Shown piece by piece: positions 48,680-60,300 of a stretch of DNA of 64,000 nt. This DNA is from Meloidogyne chitwoodi (Eukaryota; Nematoda; Chromadorea; Rhabditida; Meloidogynidae), in NCBI GenBank assembly GCA_015183035.1, contig JACZZP010000009.1, forward strand, positions 1,550,001 through 1,614,000, read 5' to 3'. Within the stretch, counting starts at the first letter, position 1, and each line of letters begins with the position of its first letter. Made by a program: the position numbers and the translations under genes. The notes beneath the pieces were generated by a model. The model was not told the DNA's origin. It saw only the letters and a list, made by a program, of their open reading frames with translations, and did no database searches.

Positions 48680-48890
48680 TGGCAGGCCGACACTTCCGGA
48701 CCGACATTTCCGGACCAACGCTTCTGGACTCAAACTTCTGGTCCAAAACTTGGATATATATTTAGTACCATGCTACAAAGTTGTTGAATAAATTATTATA
48801 CCAATTGGTCCTTTAAAGAGGGAAATAAACTAATTTCTTTGTAAGCTTTTGTGGGCGTCCGGAAATGTCGGTCCGGAAGTGTCGCTCTAC
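48680..48890. mobile_element. Small TIR element nested in the Merlin right arm
   Basis: A 211-bp insertion with ends TGGCAGGCCGACACTTCCGG and (inverted) TTCCGGACCGACACTTCCGG-like repeats, flanked by 8-bp direct repeats CAAGTCAG (48672-48679 and 48891-48898). Removing it and one repeat restores the Merlin right arm to match the left arm, so it inserted after Merlin. If the ends are drawn as TGG...CCA the duplication is 6 bp (AGTCAG). A hAT-like MITE is likely. Confidence 0.85.
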
Positions 48891-49130
48891 CAAGTCAGTC
48901 TAGAAGATTTTTTCGGCGCGGAAAAAAGGCGCAATTGAAAAAGAAGGTGGCCTCTATAAGGGAACAAGTACTAATAAAAGATAATAATTATATTTTTTGT
49001 TTTATTTTTAAAATTTACAAATTTTTAATTAAAAAATGACTAAACTAATAAATTAAGAAGGAAAAAATAATTTACTCAAAAACCTTCCAAAAACCGAAAA
49101 TATTTCAACAACAAAAAAACTAGTTTAAAA

Positions 49131-50466
49131 ATGAACAACAAAAATGAAAAAGCACCGGAGGGTGAAAAAAAAAGTGAAATTATTTTAGTCGCTGATCAAA
49201 TTGAAAATAATAATTATTCTAACAATAATAATGAAATAGAATCAAAAATAACAAAAACAGCTTCTGTGTCACGCGAATCATCAGTCACATTTTCTACGGT
49301 TTGAAAAAAAAATAAATAATTTTTAATTTGAGAATAAATTAATTATATTTTTTTAATTAAATTTAAGCGTAATAAATGTAATGGAAATATTTTAAATAAT
49401 AAAAAACAACAAAATAATAATTATTATTTTAATCAACAATTAATGAATTCATCATCTTCTGGGCCTAATTGTCATCCTCCTATTGAAAATATAGTACCTC
49501 CATTAATGTTTTCAGGAGAAAGTCAATTTGATACAAAATCTTTACAACAAAGAAGATATTAAATATTTTAATTATAATTAATTAAAAATATTAATTTTAA
49601 ACTATATTTAATGACCTAATTCTTTTTTTTAATGACCTAATTTTTAATAGAAAATTTAAAAAGATGATATACAATTTGAAATTAATTAATTTAGTATTAG
49701 TGAATTCTTTTTGTTTTAATTAAATGATTAAATAAATAAAAAAAAAGTAATTTTATTATTTTAGGCCTTTTCCATTTGCTGCTCATCAACAACAATTAAT
49801 TAATAATAATAATAATGGATATTTAAATGGAAATAATAATTTAAATAATATTTCTGAACAAAATCCTTCTATTCGTCAACCACCATTATGTTATGGAAGT
49901 TGTAGTAATTTAAGTTTAATTGGAAATAATATTCAACAACAACAATTGGTAATTTTTGATGGAATTTCTTCTCAACAACAACCTTCAACTCTTCATCATC
50001 GACATTCAATGATTTTACCAAATGAAGCAGCTGCAATACAGGCAAAAAATTAAATTTTATATTTTTTAAAATAATTTTCTAAGATGGCTATTACACCTAA
50101 TATTTGGTATAATAATAATACAACAATGACAGAAGCTCTTCCTTCTTTTTATTATACAGCAGCAACTACTAAATTGCCTCAACAAAATTCCAATTCATTT
50201 TCTCATATTTTAGATTTTAAGACATTCAAACAAGCAATTAAAGTTTTTAATTTAATTTTTATTAGGGAGATTATTTTTATTAGGAATCTGAACGTTTTGA
50301 AAAGAAACAACAAAGACTTTTATTATCCCAAATGGGTGAAGACAGAATTGGAGATACTTGTTGTGAGTTTTGTTGTGGTGGTTCTGCATTAATTCTTTGG
50401 CTAGTAATTTCACTTGTTTCTTTGGGATTTTTTGGATTTTTATTAATGGTTATTTATTTTATTTAA
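49131..50466 (+). CDS. Unknown Asn/Gln-rich protein with C-terminal Cys cluster and TM helix
   Basis: Five exons, model 49131-49298, 49368-49555, 49765-50041, 50084-50242, 50284-50466; 324 aa. Residues 1-240 are Asn/Gln/Ser-rich with two Pro/Cys patches. The end is distinctive: ESERFEKKQQRLLLSQMGED, then DTCCEFCCGG and a TM helix (ALILWLVISLVSLGFFGFLL). I recognise no family. Intron 2 has no GT donor; only AG|ATATTAAAT...TTTAG|G keeps the frame. Intron 3 either uses a GC donor at 50042 or a GT donor at 49949 (shorter form); both are in frame. The Cys pairs before the helix suggest palmitoylation or metal binding (inference). Confidence 0.63.
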
Positions 50467-50522
50467 ATATTTATTAATTTTAAAAAATTTGTACCTTTTT
50501 TATTATTAATTAAAAAAAAATA

Positions 50523-51860
50523 TTATTTTCCAATTTTAATATCAATAATTGTAATATTATTTTCATTATTATCAGACAAATTTTCATTTGGTATTTGTTC
50601 GTTGTGACCATTAACTGTGTAAAATACACCACTAGATTCATTGTAATGATGAAATCTCAACTTATCCTTAACTACAAAATCATCTTCTCTTAATGGAATT
50701 ATTGAATTGAAAAATATATCAAAATTTGCATCAAAATTTTGATTCTAAAATTAAAAACTTTACATAATTTATATTTTATTTGAGAAATTTTAAATAAAAG
50801 GGAGTGGTCAACTCTATAGATCAACCAATTTTTAGTTTGGAACAATTACGTTTTGACCGAAAATTCAAAATTAATACTTTTCGAATCTTTTCGACAAGTT
50901 AAATCGAACGATAGGACTCCTATGGTTAGAAATTATAGCCAAGATGTTTGATCAATTTGAGTTGATCTATAGGGATAATAAAAGGTAAAAAACTTCTCAC
51001 CTTAATAGCTTCTTTATTGATACAATTAAAAAGTTTATTAACACTGCTGCTGTCTGAATTCATTATAAAAAGTTTTCGTCTCACTTTTGTTTCACTAACA
51101 ATAAATAACCAATTTAATATGGATTTTTTAGACCCATTAATAAACTTGTGGATATATAGACTATTACAATTTAAAACATAACGTGAAAATAAAAAATTTT
51201 TAGCATTTAAACAATTTATTCGATCTATCCAAATTTTGAAGCATCTAAAAATAATATTTTATGAAGAAAATATATAATTAAAAAACCGTGATGGAAGCGC
51301 ATCAAAGAAGTTATTTAAGCAAATTTCTGAACGTGTCAACTTCAAAGTAAATTTTTCAAGATTTTCAAAATCAATCTTGCAAGCGCTAACAACTCTTTTT
51401 ATTCTATGAAGAAATATAATAAGTTTTTCTGTTATTTGACCTTCAATATGAAGTCTTCTAATTTTAATAAAGGACGGTGGATCACATTTAGGCAGAGGCC
51501 GCTATAAAATCAAATATTTTTTAAATATTGATTTTAAATTTTACATATGATAATTGCTGTGGATGAGTATAACATGAATGCCAAATTGCTACATGTTTGC
51601 CGTGCTAATAATATATGTACATTAAAACATAAAAAAATATATAATTCTACATCTAAACCAATTTCAATTTTCTATCTCTTAATTAATAGATAAGTACAAA
51701 CCTTGTAAGTGATTAAAAATATAATTGGTACAAAATAATATTTCTCAATAAGTTCAGAAGCAATATGCGAAAGTTGATGATTGACAAAACGAACACTTCC
51801 ATAAAGGATTTCATAAGGGACATATTTCAAAATATACATATAAATTTCATTGGGAAACAT
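50523..51860 (-). CDS. F-box-like protein
   Basis: Five exons in order 51702-51860, 51545-51604, 51287-51501, 51001-51244, 50523-50744; 299 aa. The N-terminus MFPNEIYMYILKYVPYEILY followed by GSVRFVNHQLSHIASELIEK fits an F-box-like helical motif (residues 1-40). The remainder has Leu/Ile-rich strands (IKIRRLHIEGQ, LEKFTLKLTRSE, YVLNCNSLYIHKFINGS) typical of the expanded nematode F-box substrate-binding proteins, with an acidic C-terminus. If correct it would be a substrate adaptor of SCF ubiquitin ligases. The start is 230 bp after the APC7 stop on the same strand. Intron 4 (50745-51000) contains a short inverted repeat around CTATAGATCAAC / GTTGATCTATAG. Confidence 0.75.
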
Positions 51861-52090
51861 TTGTCTAAATGTTTAAAAACTAAAACATTAGTTTCACAAA
51901 AATTAAGATAATATAATATATTCAAGATATATATTATTACAATTCACCATAAAATATTTATTTAAAATATGTTAGAAATATTTAAAAGATAAAAGAATAA
52001 GCAAAGGAAGGAAAAAGAAAATGTGAGAAAGTTGAACAAAAGACAATCGAAAAATAATAAAAGCAAGAAAAAAAACAAAATAACTATTCA

Positions 52091-55000
52091 TCAACTGTTT
52101 GTTTCAATCTCTAATTCTTCATCTTCAATATCCTGATTATCTGTGAGAATTTCCTCTAACAATGGTTCATCAGCAATTAACGGCATAATATCTGAAATTA
52201 AAGGTTAAAAGAACAAAAAAAGATTTCTTAACCTCCAATTGATCTAAAAGAAGATCCAACTTGCATAGAGCTTGTAATCGTTGTTTCAGTTGGTGCAGCC
52301 ACATCTCTCAATGTTGTTGTTTCAATGTTATTTGTAGCTATTGTTGAAATATTTGACGTAAATAAAGAAGTTCCGCCGGTTTCATCAATTTCTGTCAAGC
52401 TCTCATTTGCTGCCAAATATCGTTGAACATCGGACATGTGACGAAAAATAGAATTATTATCACCTCCATTCCAACTAACACTAGAATTGTTGCTTTCTCG
52501 CGCTTGTTCCAAAATTGAAGTCGAATTATTGAGAGATTGTTGTCCCACTGAATCTGCACCCAAGCTCAACTGTGATTCGTTAGAACTCTAAAGTTGATCG
52601 ATGAATCAAATTAATTATATTAACAATAATTAATTTAAATCCAAACACAAACCTCTCTACTACTATCATCCTCATTTGAGTTGTCATCCTGGAATTGAAG
52701 AGGACGCGACAATATACCAGATGAGAATGGGTCACCACCAATAATGTTTCTTCCATTATGTAAACCTCGAACAGCAGCCATTCTGCGGAATTGTGCACGA
52801 GATCCACCCATGCTAGATTCTGGTGAACCAGTTGTAGAGAATGTACCCATTCCTCGAAGTCTTCGCAGATGTTCATGTTGGTTTACAGTTCGTCTTGTAA
52901 CACGAGTTATGGGTGGTGGTACTCGAATAGTCCTATCAGATGGGGAACGTGCGGCATTTGTTAAATTTGTAGTAACATTGTTTGAAGTAACACTAGCGGA
53001 GCCATTTTTAAATGCCACATTTGTAATATTTTGTGGAGTAGTATCGCCCATAAGTGCAATCATCTATATTACAATTGTAACAAAAGAAAATAAATAAAGA
53101 ATGTTTGTTGTTCAAAACACCAAAATGCTTCGCATTCACTGCCAAATCGTTTACGACAGCAGGCACCATTCCGAACAACAAATGGAAAAACTCAAACTGG
53201 CTTCGGCAACATATTATTTAAATTAATTTAGGCATTTTTATAAATCCGGACCATGTGCACTTGCAGACTGGACCAAATCGAAATGCCTTTCAAATATTAA
53301 AAATAAATACCCTTTCTTTAGCAATAGTATCAGGTGTATTAGCATTCATCGCTTGTCCATATTCGCCAAGTGCCTCCTTTGGTCGATTTGTTTTTGACAA
53401 AAGGTCGCCGAGTTCGCGGTGAATTCTTGGATCTCCGTAACTCTTTAAAAAAATAATTAAATAAAAGAATAATCAGTAACCTCCTTAAAGCGATTGAGTA
53501 GAACAATCGCTTTATCATATTTATGTTGACGATCGTAAAGACGAGAAAGCAAAAGGAGGATCTCCAATGAAAGAAAATGTCCATCTTGTACCATCTTTTC
53601 AAGAGTTAAAACAGCTTGCTCCGTTCCAGACTGCAAATATAAAAAGTTTCTAAATAAATTATTTTCACCTGTCCTCCACCAGCTGGATCATCAGCCAATG
53701 ATTGGGCAAAAAGGAAAAGTATTTGGTGATTTTGCTGACCAACAAATCTTAATGATGTTTTAGCCATTCGTTGCGCTTCGCCAAAGCGTTTCTTTAATAC
53801 TAAGTAATATTGAAATTCATTAAAAAAAACACCTGAGCCATAAATGTTTGAATGTAGAGAGCATAAACTGCTGTATTAGTGCAGTCATTGTGCAATGCAT
53901 CAGCTAAAATCATTTCCATCTCCTAAATATGAGAATAATTATTTAAAAAGAAAAACTAATTTTGACCCAAAACTTAAATTTTAAATAACAATTTAACAGA
54001 GAAAATATAAGTCTAATAAAAAGAGACGTCCCCCAAAGACATAACCTTGTAGTGTCTTTTAGTATCAAAAAGTAGTTGAGCTTTAAGTAGCAATGCTTCA
54101 CATCGTTGTCTTCCTCTTCTCTAACAATAATTTAGATTAAATTAAATTTATTTAAGTATACCTTAGCTAAAAGTTCAGCCCTCTGTGCAAACTGTCTGGC
54201 TTCCGCCATTCTATGCGATTGACGAGCAGCCCATCCATACACAATAAAAGCCTCAGCACGTCGTGGATTGGAATGAACCATTTTATGTGCCAATAAATCA
54301 AGCTCTCGTTGAGTTTGTTGGTTATTAGAATGCTAATTCTTTAAAATAATTATTATAAAAAATAAAACAAACAGTGCCCAAAAGAGAGGCAAATGTATCC
54401 ATTCCTTCAGCATTGGTCGAATCTAAAAGATGAGCCTGCTGATAACATGCCAAAGATTTTTGTTGATCACCAGCAATACGATAGAAGAAAGCTTGTTCCA
54501 GTAAAAATCTAAAAAAAAATAGATTAATGTATATTCAATTATAGAAATACCGCAAATTTAAACCATCTAAAGGATTATCCAATAATTTTGCAGCTTCGAT
54601 ATATTGCTTTTTCGCTTGAAGCTGCTTAGCTTCGGACCAAATACGTGAGGCTTCTGAAAATGAGTTAACAAAATCTTTCATTTCTCCAACAGAGGAAGGG
54701 CTTCCGCATGTTTTTGAGCTAGTCGAAAGAGGCAAATGTTGAGACGGTTTTAATGCGCCGACAGTCAATAAATAACTTTGACAATAAATAGCCTCAGGCA
54801 CGTCTTTTACAATTGCTCTTAAATTAAATTTTAAAACAAAAAATCTTTAAGACACAACTTAAAATAATTGACAATGCGAGTATTAGGTGCATCTGTTCGC
54901 CTGTTAAATAGAGATCGAGTGCATTGTGATGGTGGCTTAGCAAGTTGATGGCAAAGACGAGCCATAGAAAGTAAAACTTTTGGAGTAAGTTCCGTTCGAG

Positions 55001-55461
55001 GAATAGATTCAAGGCAATGGAGAGCTTCCTCTTCTTGTTTATTTTGCATAAAAATTTTGTGCATTTGGAAACGAACTTGAGCTGTGTTTAGTAGAAATTC
55101 ATACCGATTTTTTAATCTATGCTGACGAATATTCCCTAAATATACAAGGGCCATTTCGTAGTGCTAAAGAGTAAAATAAATTATAAAATTAATTTATAAT
55201 AATACTCTTAATGCTTGTGAAGTATTGTTCAGCTCAGCGCAGGCATTTGCCAGACAACAAAGAAAAAAACCCCTTTGATCTTCGTCCAATTCGTTATCTA
55301 AAAAACAAAATAGAATAAATCAAAAATTTAATACCATTTGTGAATATCTTTGAAGGCTCGTTAGGCAAATGGAGTTCTGCCAGAAGAGAGAGATCCTCAT
55401 ACAATTCAAGATTGTGTAATTTTTCGATAGTTTTGAATAACTCACACATTCGAAAAATCAT
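52091..55461 (-). CDS. ANAPC7: APC7-like TPR subunit of the anaphase-promoting complex, extended C-terminus
   Basis: Fourteen exons in order 55335-55461, 55206-55297, 54859-55163, 54551-54817, 54373-54508, 54162-54332, 54046-54120, 53833-53922, 53669-53791, 53481-53630, 53311-53442, 52653-53063, 52233-52587, 52091-52191; 844 aa. Residues 1-556 are tandem TPR helices collinear with APC7: FLLNTAQVRFQMHKIFMQNK, ALHCLESIPRTELTPKVLLS, RRAEAFIVYGWAARQSHRMA, RIHRELGDLLSKTNRPKEAL. Residues 557-844 are a Ser/Thr/Asn-rich, probably disordered extension absent from human APC7 (about 565-600 aa), ending in an acidic patch. APC7 is a structural TPR lobe subunit of the mitotic ubiquitin ligase. Confidence 0.87.
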
Positions 55462-55775
55462 AATTGTTATAAATTAATTTAATTAACAAAGCAGCTACAT
55501 ATAAAACATAAAGTTATAATGTTAGTTTCTAAAAAATAATTGCATAAGAAATTTAAATAAAAATCCAACTTCCAGCCTTCTCCCTTTTTTATTTAATAAG
55601 TTTTTATCGAACTGTCGGTCCGCGATTAATTGGGTGTGTCCCTGAATTTCGCAACAGCATCTGTCATCATTTATGTTTTTACAAAATTAAACAATCTAAC
55701 ATGTTAATTATGGTTTTCACATTTTAATTTTTTAATATTCATTTTTTAAATACAAATTCATTATTTTAAGATTGG
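55462..55775. promoter_or_regulatory. Divergent promoter region between APC7 and the 167-aa gene
   Basis: A 314-bp interval between two divergent start codons. It includes a GC-richer patch around 55610-55660 (GTCGGTCCGCGATTAATTGG). It should contain both promoters; no defined motif recognised. Confidence 0.45.
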
Positions 55776-56323
55776 ATGTTCCCTTGGTTTCCATTTGTAC
55801 TTCCTCAGACATGCAGAAGAAGGGACTGTGGGGTGCGAGAACCGATTCGTGAAGGAGACTTTATTGAAGTACATACAGTTTCTGCCCCAAAACCTATTGA
55901 AGACACATATCTTAAGGCATCAGAAACTAGTCAATCATCATGCCTTCAAATTTGCTATAAAATAACCACACGTTCTACCGATGATATCAGGTAAAATATA
56001 TTCTGTTTATTTTTTTATCATTACATATTCTTAGGACAAAAATAAATCAACCAACTTCAATGTTTTTTAATTCAAAATCAATTGGAGTTTGTGCTGGTAA
56101 TAGGTCAACATGCTCTTCAACAATTCCTAGAAAGCCTGTAGATAATCTTAATTCTCAGTTTTTCTGTGAGCAAAAGAAACAACAAATTGACTTAAAAAAT
56201 ATTAATATTGAACAACAGTCGTCCCCTAATGACGAAAATAAACAAGAAACTACAAATGATGAAAATAAACAGTCATCAAAGAAAGCAAGTGGTTACACTC
56301 GGCCAAGAACAAGTGTTTTTTAA
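55776..56323 (+). CDS. Unknown 167-aa protein
   Basis: Two exons, 55776-55990 and 56035-56323, joined by a 44-bp GT-AG intron in phase 2. The N-terminus MFPWFPFVLPQTCRRRDCGV is followed by REPIREGDFIEVHTVSAPKP and further Cys. The C-terminal half is Gln/Asn/Lys-rich with a repeated NDENKQ motif, ending GYTRPRTSVF. No signal peptide or TM helix is clear and no family is recognised. The balanced composition of exon 1 compared with its AT-rich flanks supports coding. Confidence 0.62.
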
Positions 56324-57376
56324 TAATATTTTTATTTAAGATGGAAACAATAATTTTTGTCAAATTTTTTCCATTGGTGTATTATTCTTTTTTAAATTAA
56401 ATCAGAAATTTAAAAGTTGTTAAAATAAAATATTTTAACTCCTATTTTTCTTTAGCAATCAAAATCATTCACCCGCCTGGAGGAAAGTCATCAATGTTTT
56501 GGTGAAGTATAAATGTTAGAGAATTGTCAAGGAGAAAACATTTTAAAATTAAATATTTCTTTAAAAATTATTGAATCTGATAGTAATTATTTTTAAATTA
56601 TCAATTTTGTTTTTTCAATTGTTGTAATCATTCGTAAATTTTCTGATCTCCATTCTTTTTTGCCACTTTCTGCTTGGCTCACTTCAATCATAAATAGTTT
56701 GTTTTTTTGTGATATAATTCATAATGCTTCTAATCTTTTTTTAAGTCACTTTTTCAACTCCTTACGACCCTGAAATTTGTAAATTTTGTTTTACTATTTT
56801 ATGATTTTCAAAATATACATATTTCAGAGGATATATTTACACTTAATAAATCATAATCTTGAATTAAATAAAAAATTTTTACTATGGTGGGAGCTTATAT
56901 ATACTCCTTTAGTTTCTTGCCGTATTTTGATATTATAAATTTTCACGAATTTGTTTTTTATGTAAATGAATGATAATCATTAGATAACTTAAATTGAATT
57001 ATGATTCTGAATTATGATTTAGTCTATTTTTAAAATACGAAGTTTATTTTTTCATTTTGGTTTCTTTTATAACCGGAATTTTCAAAGACTTTTGGCACTT
57101 AGCTCATACAAATTGAAAATAAATGCTTGTAATATAAGATGACCAATTTTTCGTAGTAGTTGTGTCTGCATGCCTATGTAAGAGACAACCAATGGAGAAA
57201 GCAAAATGTAAGAAAAGAATAAGAAATCAATGAATATTTGCAAATTTCCCTTTGTTGTGCCATTTAAGTGACTGCTTTGCAAAAATAATGCCTAATTTTA
57301 TATTTGACAGATTTTCTCGTATTCATTTTTAGCTAATTTTAATTCCACTGTTTTAACCTTAAATAATGTTTTTGCA
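56324..57376. other. Intergenic DNA upstream of intersectin
   Basis: AT-rich but less extreme than elsewhere. No gene or inverted repeat recognised. A minus-strand frame at 57082-57282 lacks coding character. Confidence 0.4.
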
Positions 57377-60300
57377 ATGATGATTCTATCAAATAATTCA
57401 ACGTCAAGTTCTGTTTGTTATCCAACCGCAATGATGAATGTTAGTGGAACGCAAGTTCATTCACAAAACCCTACAATATCTACAAATCCTTGGGTTATAA
57501 CCGCTCAGGAACATAGGCAAAATGAAGGCCAATTTGTCGTATTGCGTCCAATCGGTGGGATGATTTATGGTGAGCAGGCAAGACCGTTCTTTCTAAAATC
57601 TGGACTCTCAGCTTCAGCTCTTGCCCAGGTTTCTTTTAAAATTAAATTTGTTTTTGTACCCGTGGAGTTTTGGTTGTGGTTAGATTTACCATTTAATTTT
57701 ATATATTCCTATTTATTGGTGATTTTTTAGATTTGGCAGTTGTCTGACTTAAATAAAGATGGAAAGCTTGACCGGCTTGAATTCTCAATAGCTATGAAGT
57801 TGATTCGAAATTCTCTTGCTGGCTTACCATTACCAGCCATACTTCCTGAAAGTATGCGCCAGATTATTGGTGATGTACCTACTATGACTGAACAACTTCA
57901 ATTTAATGGAGATAATGCCAATTTTTCAATTCCACAACCTCAAATGCCACCAAGACCAATGTCCACATATGGTATTTCAACCAGTTATCGACAAACTCCC
58001 CATGCAGGCAGTTATTCAGAAGGTTTCTAAGCAAAGTAATAATTTTTCTCAAATTTTTTTAAAGCTCAAACGCCAACAATGCCATCTTCTACTTTTGGTA
58101 CAGACTTATCTTTTCAAATGGGAACAAAAGAGAAGGGGGACTGGAGCTTGCCGCAGCCTTTGAAACTCCGTTTCTGTCAGCAGTTTAATCAACTTGATCG
58201 AAGTCGTGTTGGTCTTCTCACTGGCCAGCAGGCACGGGGTGTTTTGGCCGAAAGTTTTTTACCGACTCAGTTGCTAGCCCAAATTTGGAATATGTCTGAC
58301 GTTAACAAAGATGGCTGTTTGGGGATTGAAGAATTCTGCACTGCTCAGTTTCTTATTGAAATGGTTAAGGTTTGTGAAAATAAATAGCTTTTTAATTTTA
58401 CTAAAACGTTAGTCTGGTTATGAACTTCCATCTAAATTGCCAAATGAACTTTATGCTTTCTGCAGCCGAAGTAAAACGGTTTCACCTTCCACGGTCTTCA
58501 CTCCTAATGATCCGAATGCTCCGCCTCCACAGAAAACTGGCAGTGGTCATTTTAAAACTTTCGAGGACAAGCGAAGAGATAATCTCGACAAAGGACAGGC
58601 GGAACTGGATAGGCGGAGGCAACTTCTTAGAGCAGAGGTAATGAAATTAAACGACAATTCAATTTTTTTATTTTAAGGAAGAGCGTCGTCGTGCTGAAAT
58701 TGAGAGACGGGAGCGTGAAGAAGCTGAACGAAAAGAACGTGAAAGACTGGAATATGAACGTCGTCGGGAAGTAGAATTAGAAATTCAAAGAAGGAGAGAA
58801 CTAGAATTGGAGAAGGAAAGAGCGGCAGAGGAGGAAAGATTGAAGGCACAGCGAGAAGAAGCTCGTAGAAAACTCGAGATGGAGCGAATTAAAGATTTAG
58901 AAAAGATTCACATTCGTGATTTGGAAGTAGATTAAATGCTTTAATTAGAAAGTAATTGATTTTTATTGTTAAGAATCAATTAGAAGCTGAGACAGAGAAG
59001 GCGACTCAGATTCAACAAAGGAATCGAACAATTTCTTTCCAAATACAAGCATTGGATGAACGTTCTCAACAACTCAATGGTGATGTTACAGGCGTACGCG
59101 ATAAGATACTTGAAATCACTCAGGAGATTGAAGGAATGAGAGAACTTCGTGACGAAAAATGTGCCAAGATACAGGAATTAGAGCGCAAGACTAAAGAGGT
59201 TAATTTTTATTTTGTTCGTATTATTCACGTTTTTTTTATAAATTTAGTTAACCGTTCAAAGCGAACGATTTAGTCACGAGAATTTGCAGCTACAGGCAGA
59301 ATGTCAACGTCAACTTGGAAAGAGTAATGAGATTGATGCTATTAAAAAAGGATCATCAACGGTTGAAAAGGAAATAAAACGTATAGAGGAGGAGACCCGA
59401 GAATTGGGAATTCGGACAGATAATCAGGAGAAACTTGTACTTGAGGTAAAAAATAATAACTTTAATTAAAAATTAACTTGAAGAAGCGACCTGATTTTGA
59501 AAAGAGTTGTGCCGCTTTCGAGATCATCCGTCAGGAACACAAAACTTTAGTTGATCGCTACAACAAAGTCCGCATGGAAATATATCCAAATATACAGATG
59601 CAACAATCATCAGATATTTCTCCACCACATTATGAAACACCTCCAACAGCAATATTAGGTTCAACTGGAGAGCGAAAGGCTTCCAAAGGTGGTAATACTT
59701 CTGGATTTGACGATGATTTTGTTTTCGGTGCAACGACTTCGGAAAAAAACGTTGTAAAACAGAATATACCTGACGAACAGAATCAAAATAATGGAAGTGG
59801 TGCGTTATAGAGATTTGTTGTACATGGACGTTTAATATTTGCTTTTTTCAGAAAATATTGGAAAGGCCTTCCATCATCAAAAACTTCATTCTAGTATGAG
59901 CCGTGAGGATAGCATTTCTGAAACACAACAAGACACTGCACATTTCTTGTTGTCGGCCACCACTGCTGGACTTAAAACGGTCAAATACAAAGCCCTTTAT
60001 GAGTTCAGCGCTCGATCTGGTGACGAATTGTCTTTGCAGCCTGGCGATATAATTCTCGTTTTTGAGGGATATCATTCTGAACCTGGGTGGCTTGGTTATA
60101 ATTATTTTTTATATTTCTTATTTTTATAATTTTAGCTGGCCAGATTCGTGACAAGATAGGTTGGTTTCCAGCTGCCTTTGCCGAATCAACCTCCGTTCAA
60201 TTACCGTCTACTGCAGTTCTCAAAAAGGGAAATAGTTTAACTGGCTCTCCGTCAACTGAACCATTAGCTATCATTCAAGAAGAGGGAAGTGAATTCACAA

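Larger units (their letters stand above)
48057..48972. mobile_element. Merlin-type DNA transposon remnant with 8-bp TSD
   Basis: The ends are inverted: GGTACTTGTTCCCTTATAG at the left and its complement at the right. The arms are about 120 bp and include CTGACTTGATTGAAATTGCC and AAAACTTTTGATGAGTAAA. It is flanked by an exact 8-bp duplication AATAAAAG (48049-48056 and 48973-48980), as expected for Merlin (8-9 bp). The interior encodes only the C-terminal part of an ISXO2/IS1016-like transposase. The right arm is interrupted by a second element at 48680-48890. Confidence 0.9.

Noticed and set aside
52744..53097. 117-codon plus-strand frame antisense to APC7
   Set aside because: Shadow of the APC7 exon 52653-53063, which has correct phase and splice sites.
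57906..58163. Alternate frame inside intersectin
   Set aside because: Overlaps EH-linker exons 57731-58022 and 58065-58369 in another frame.
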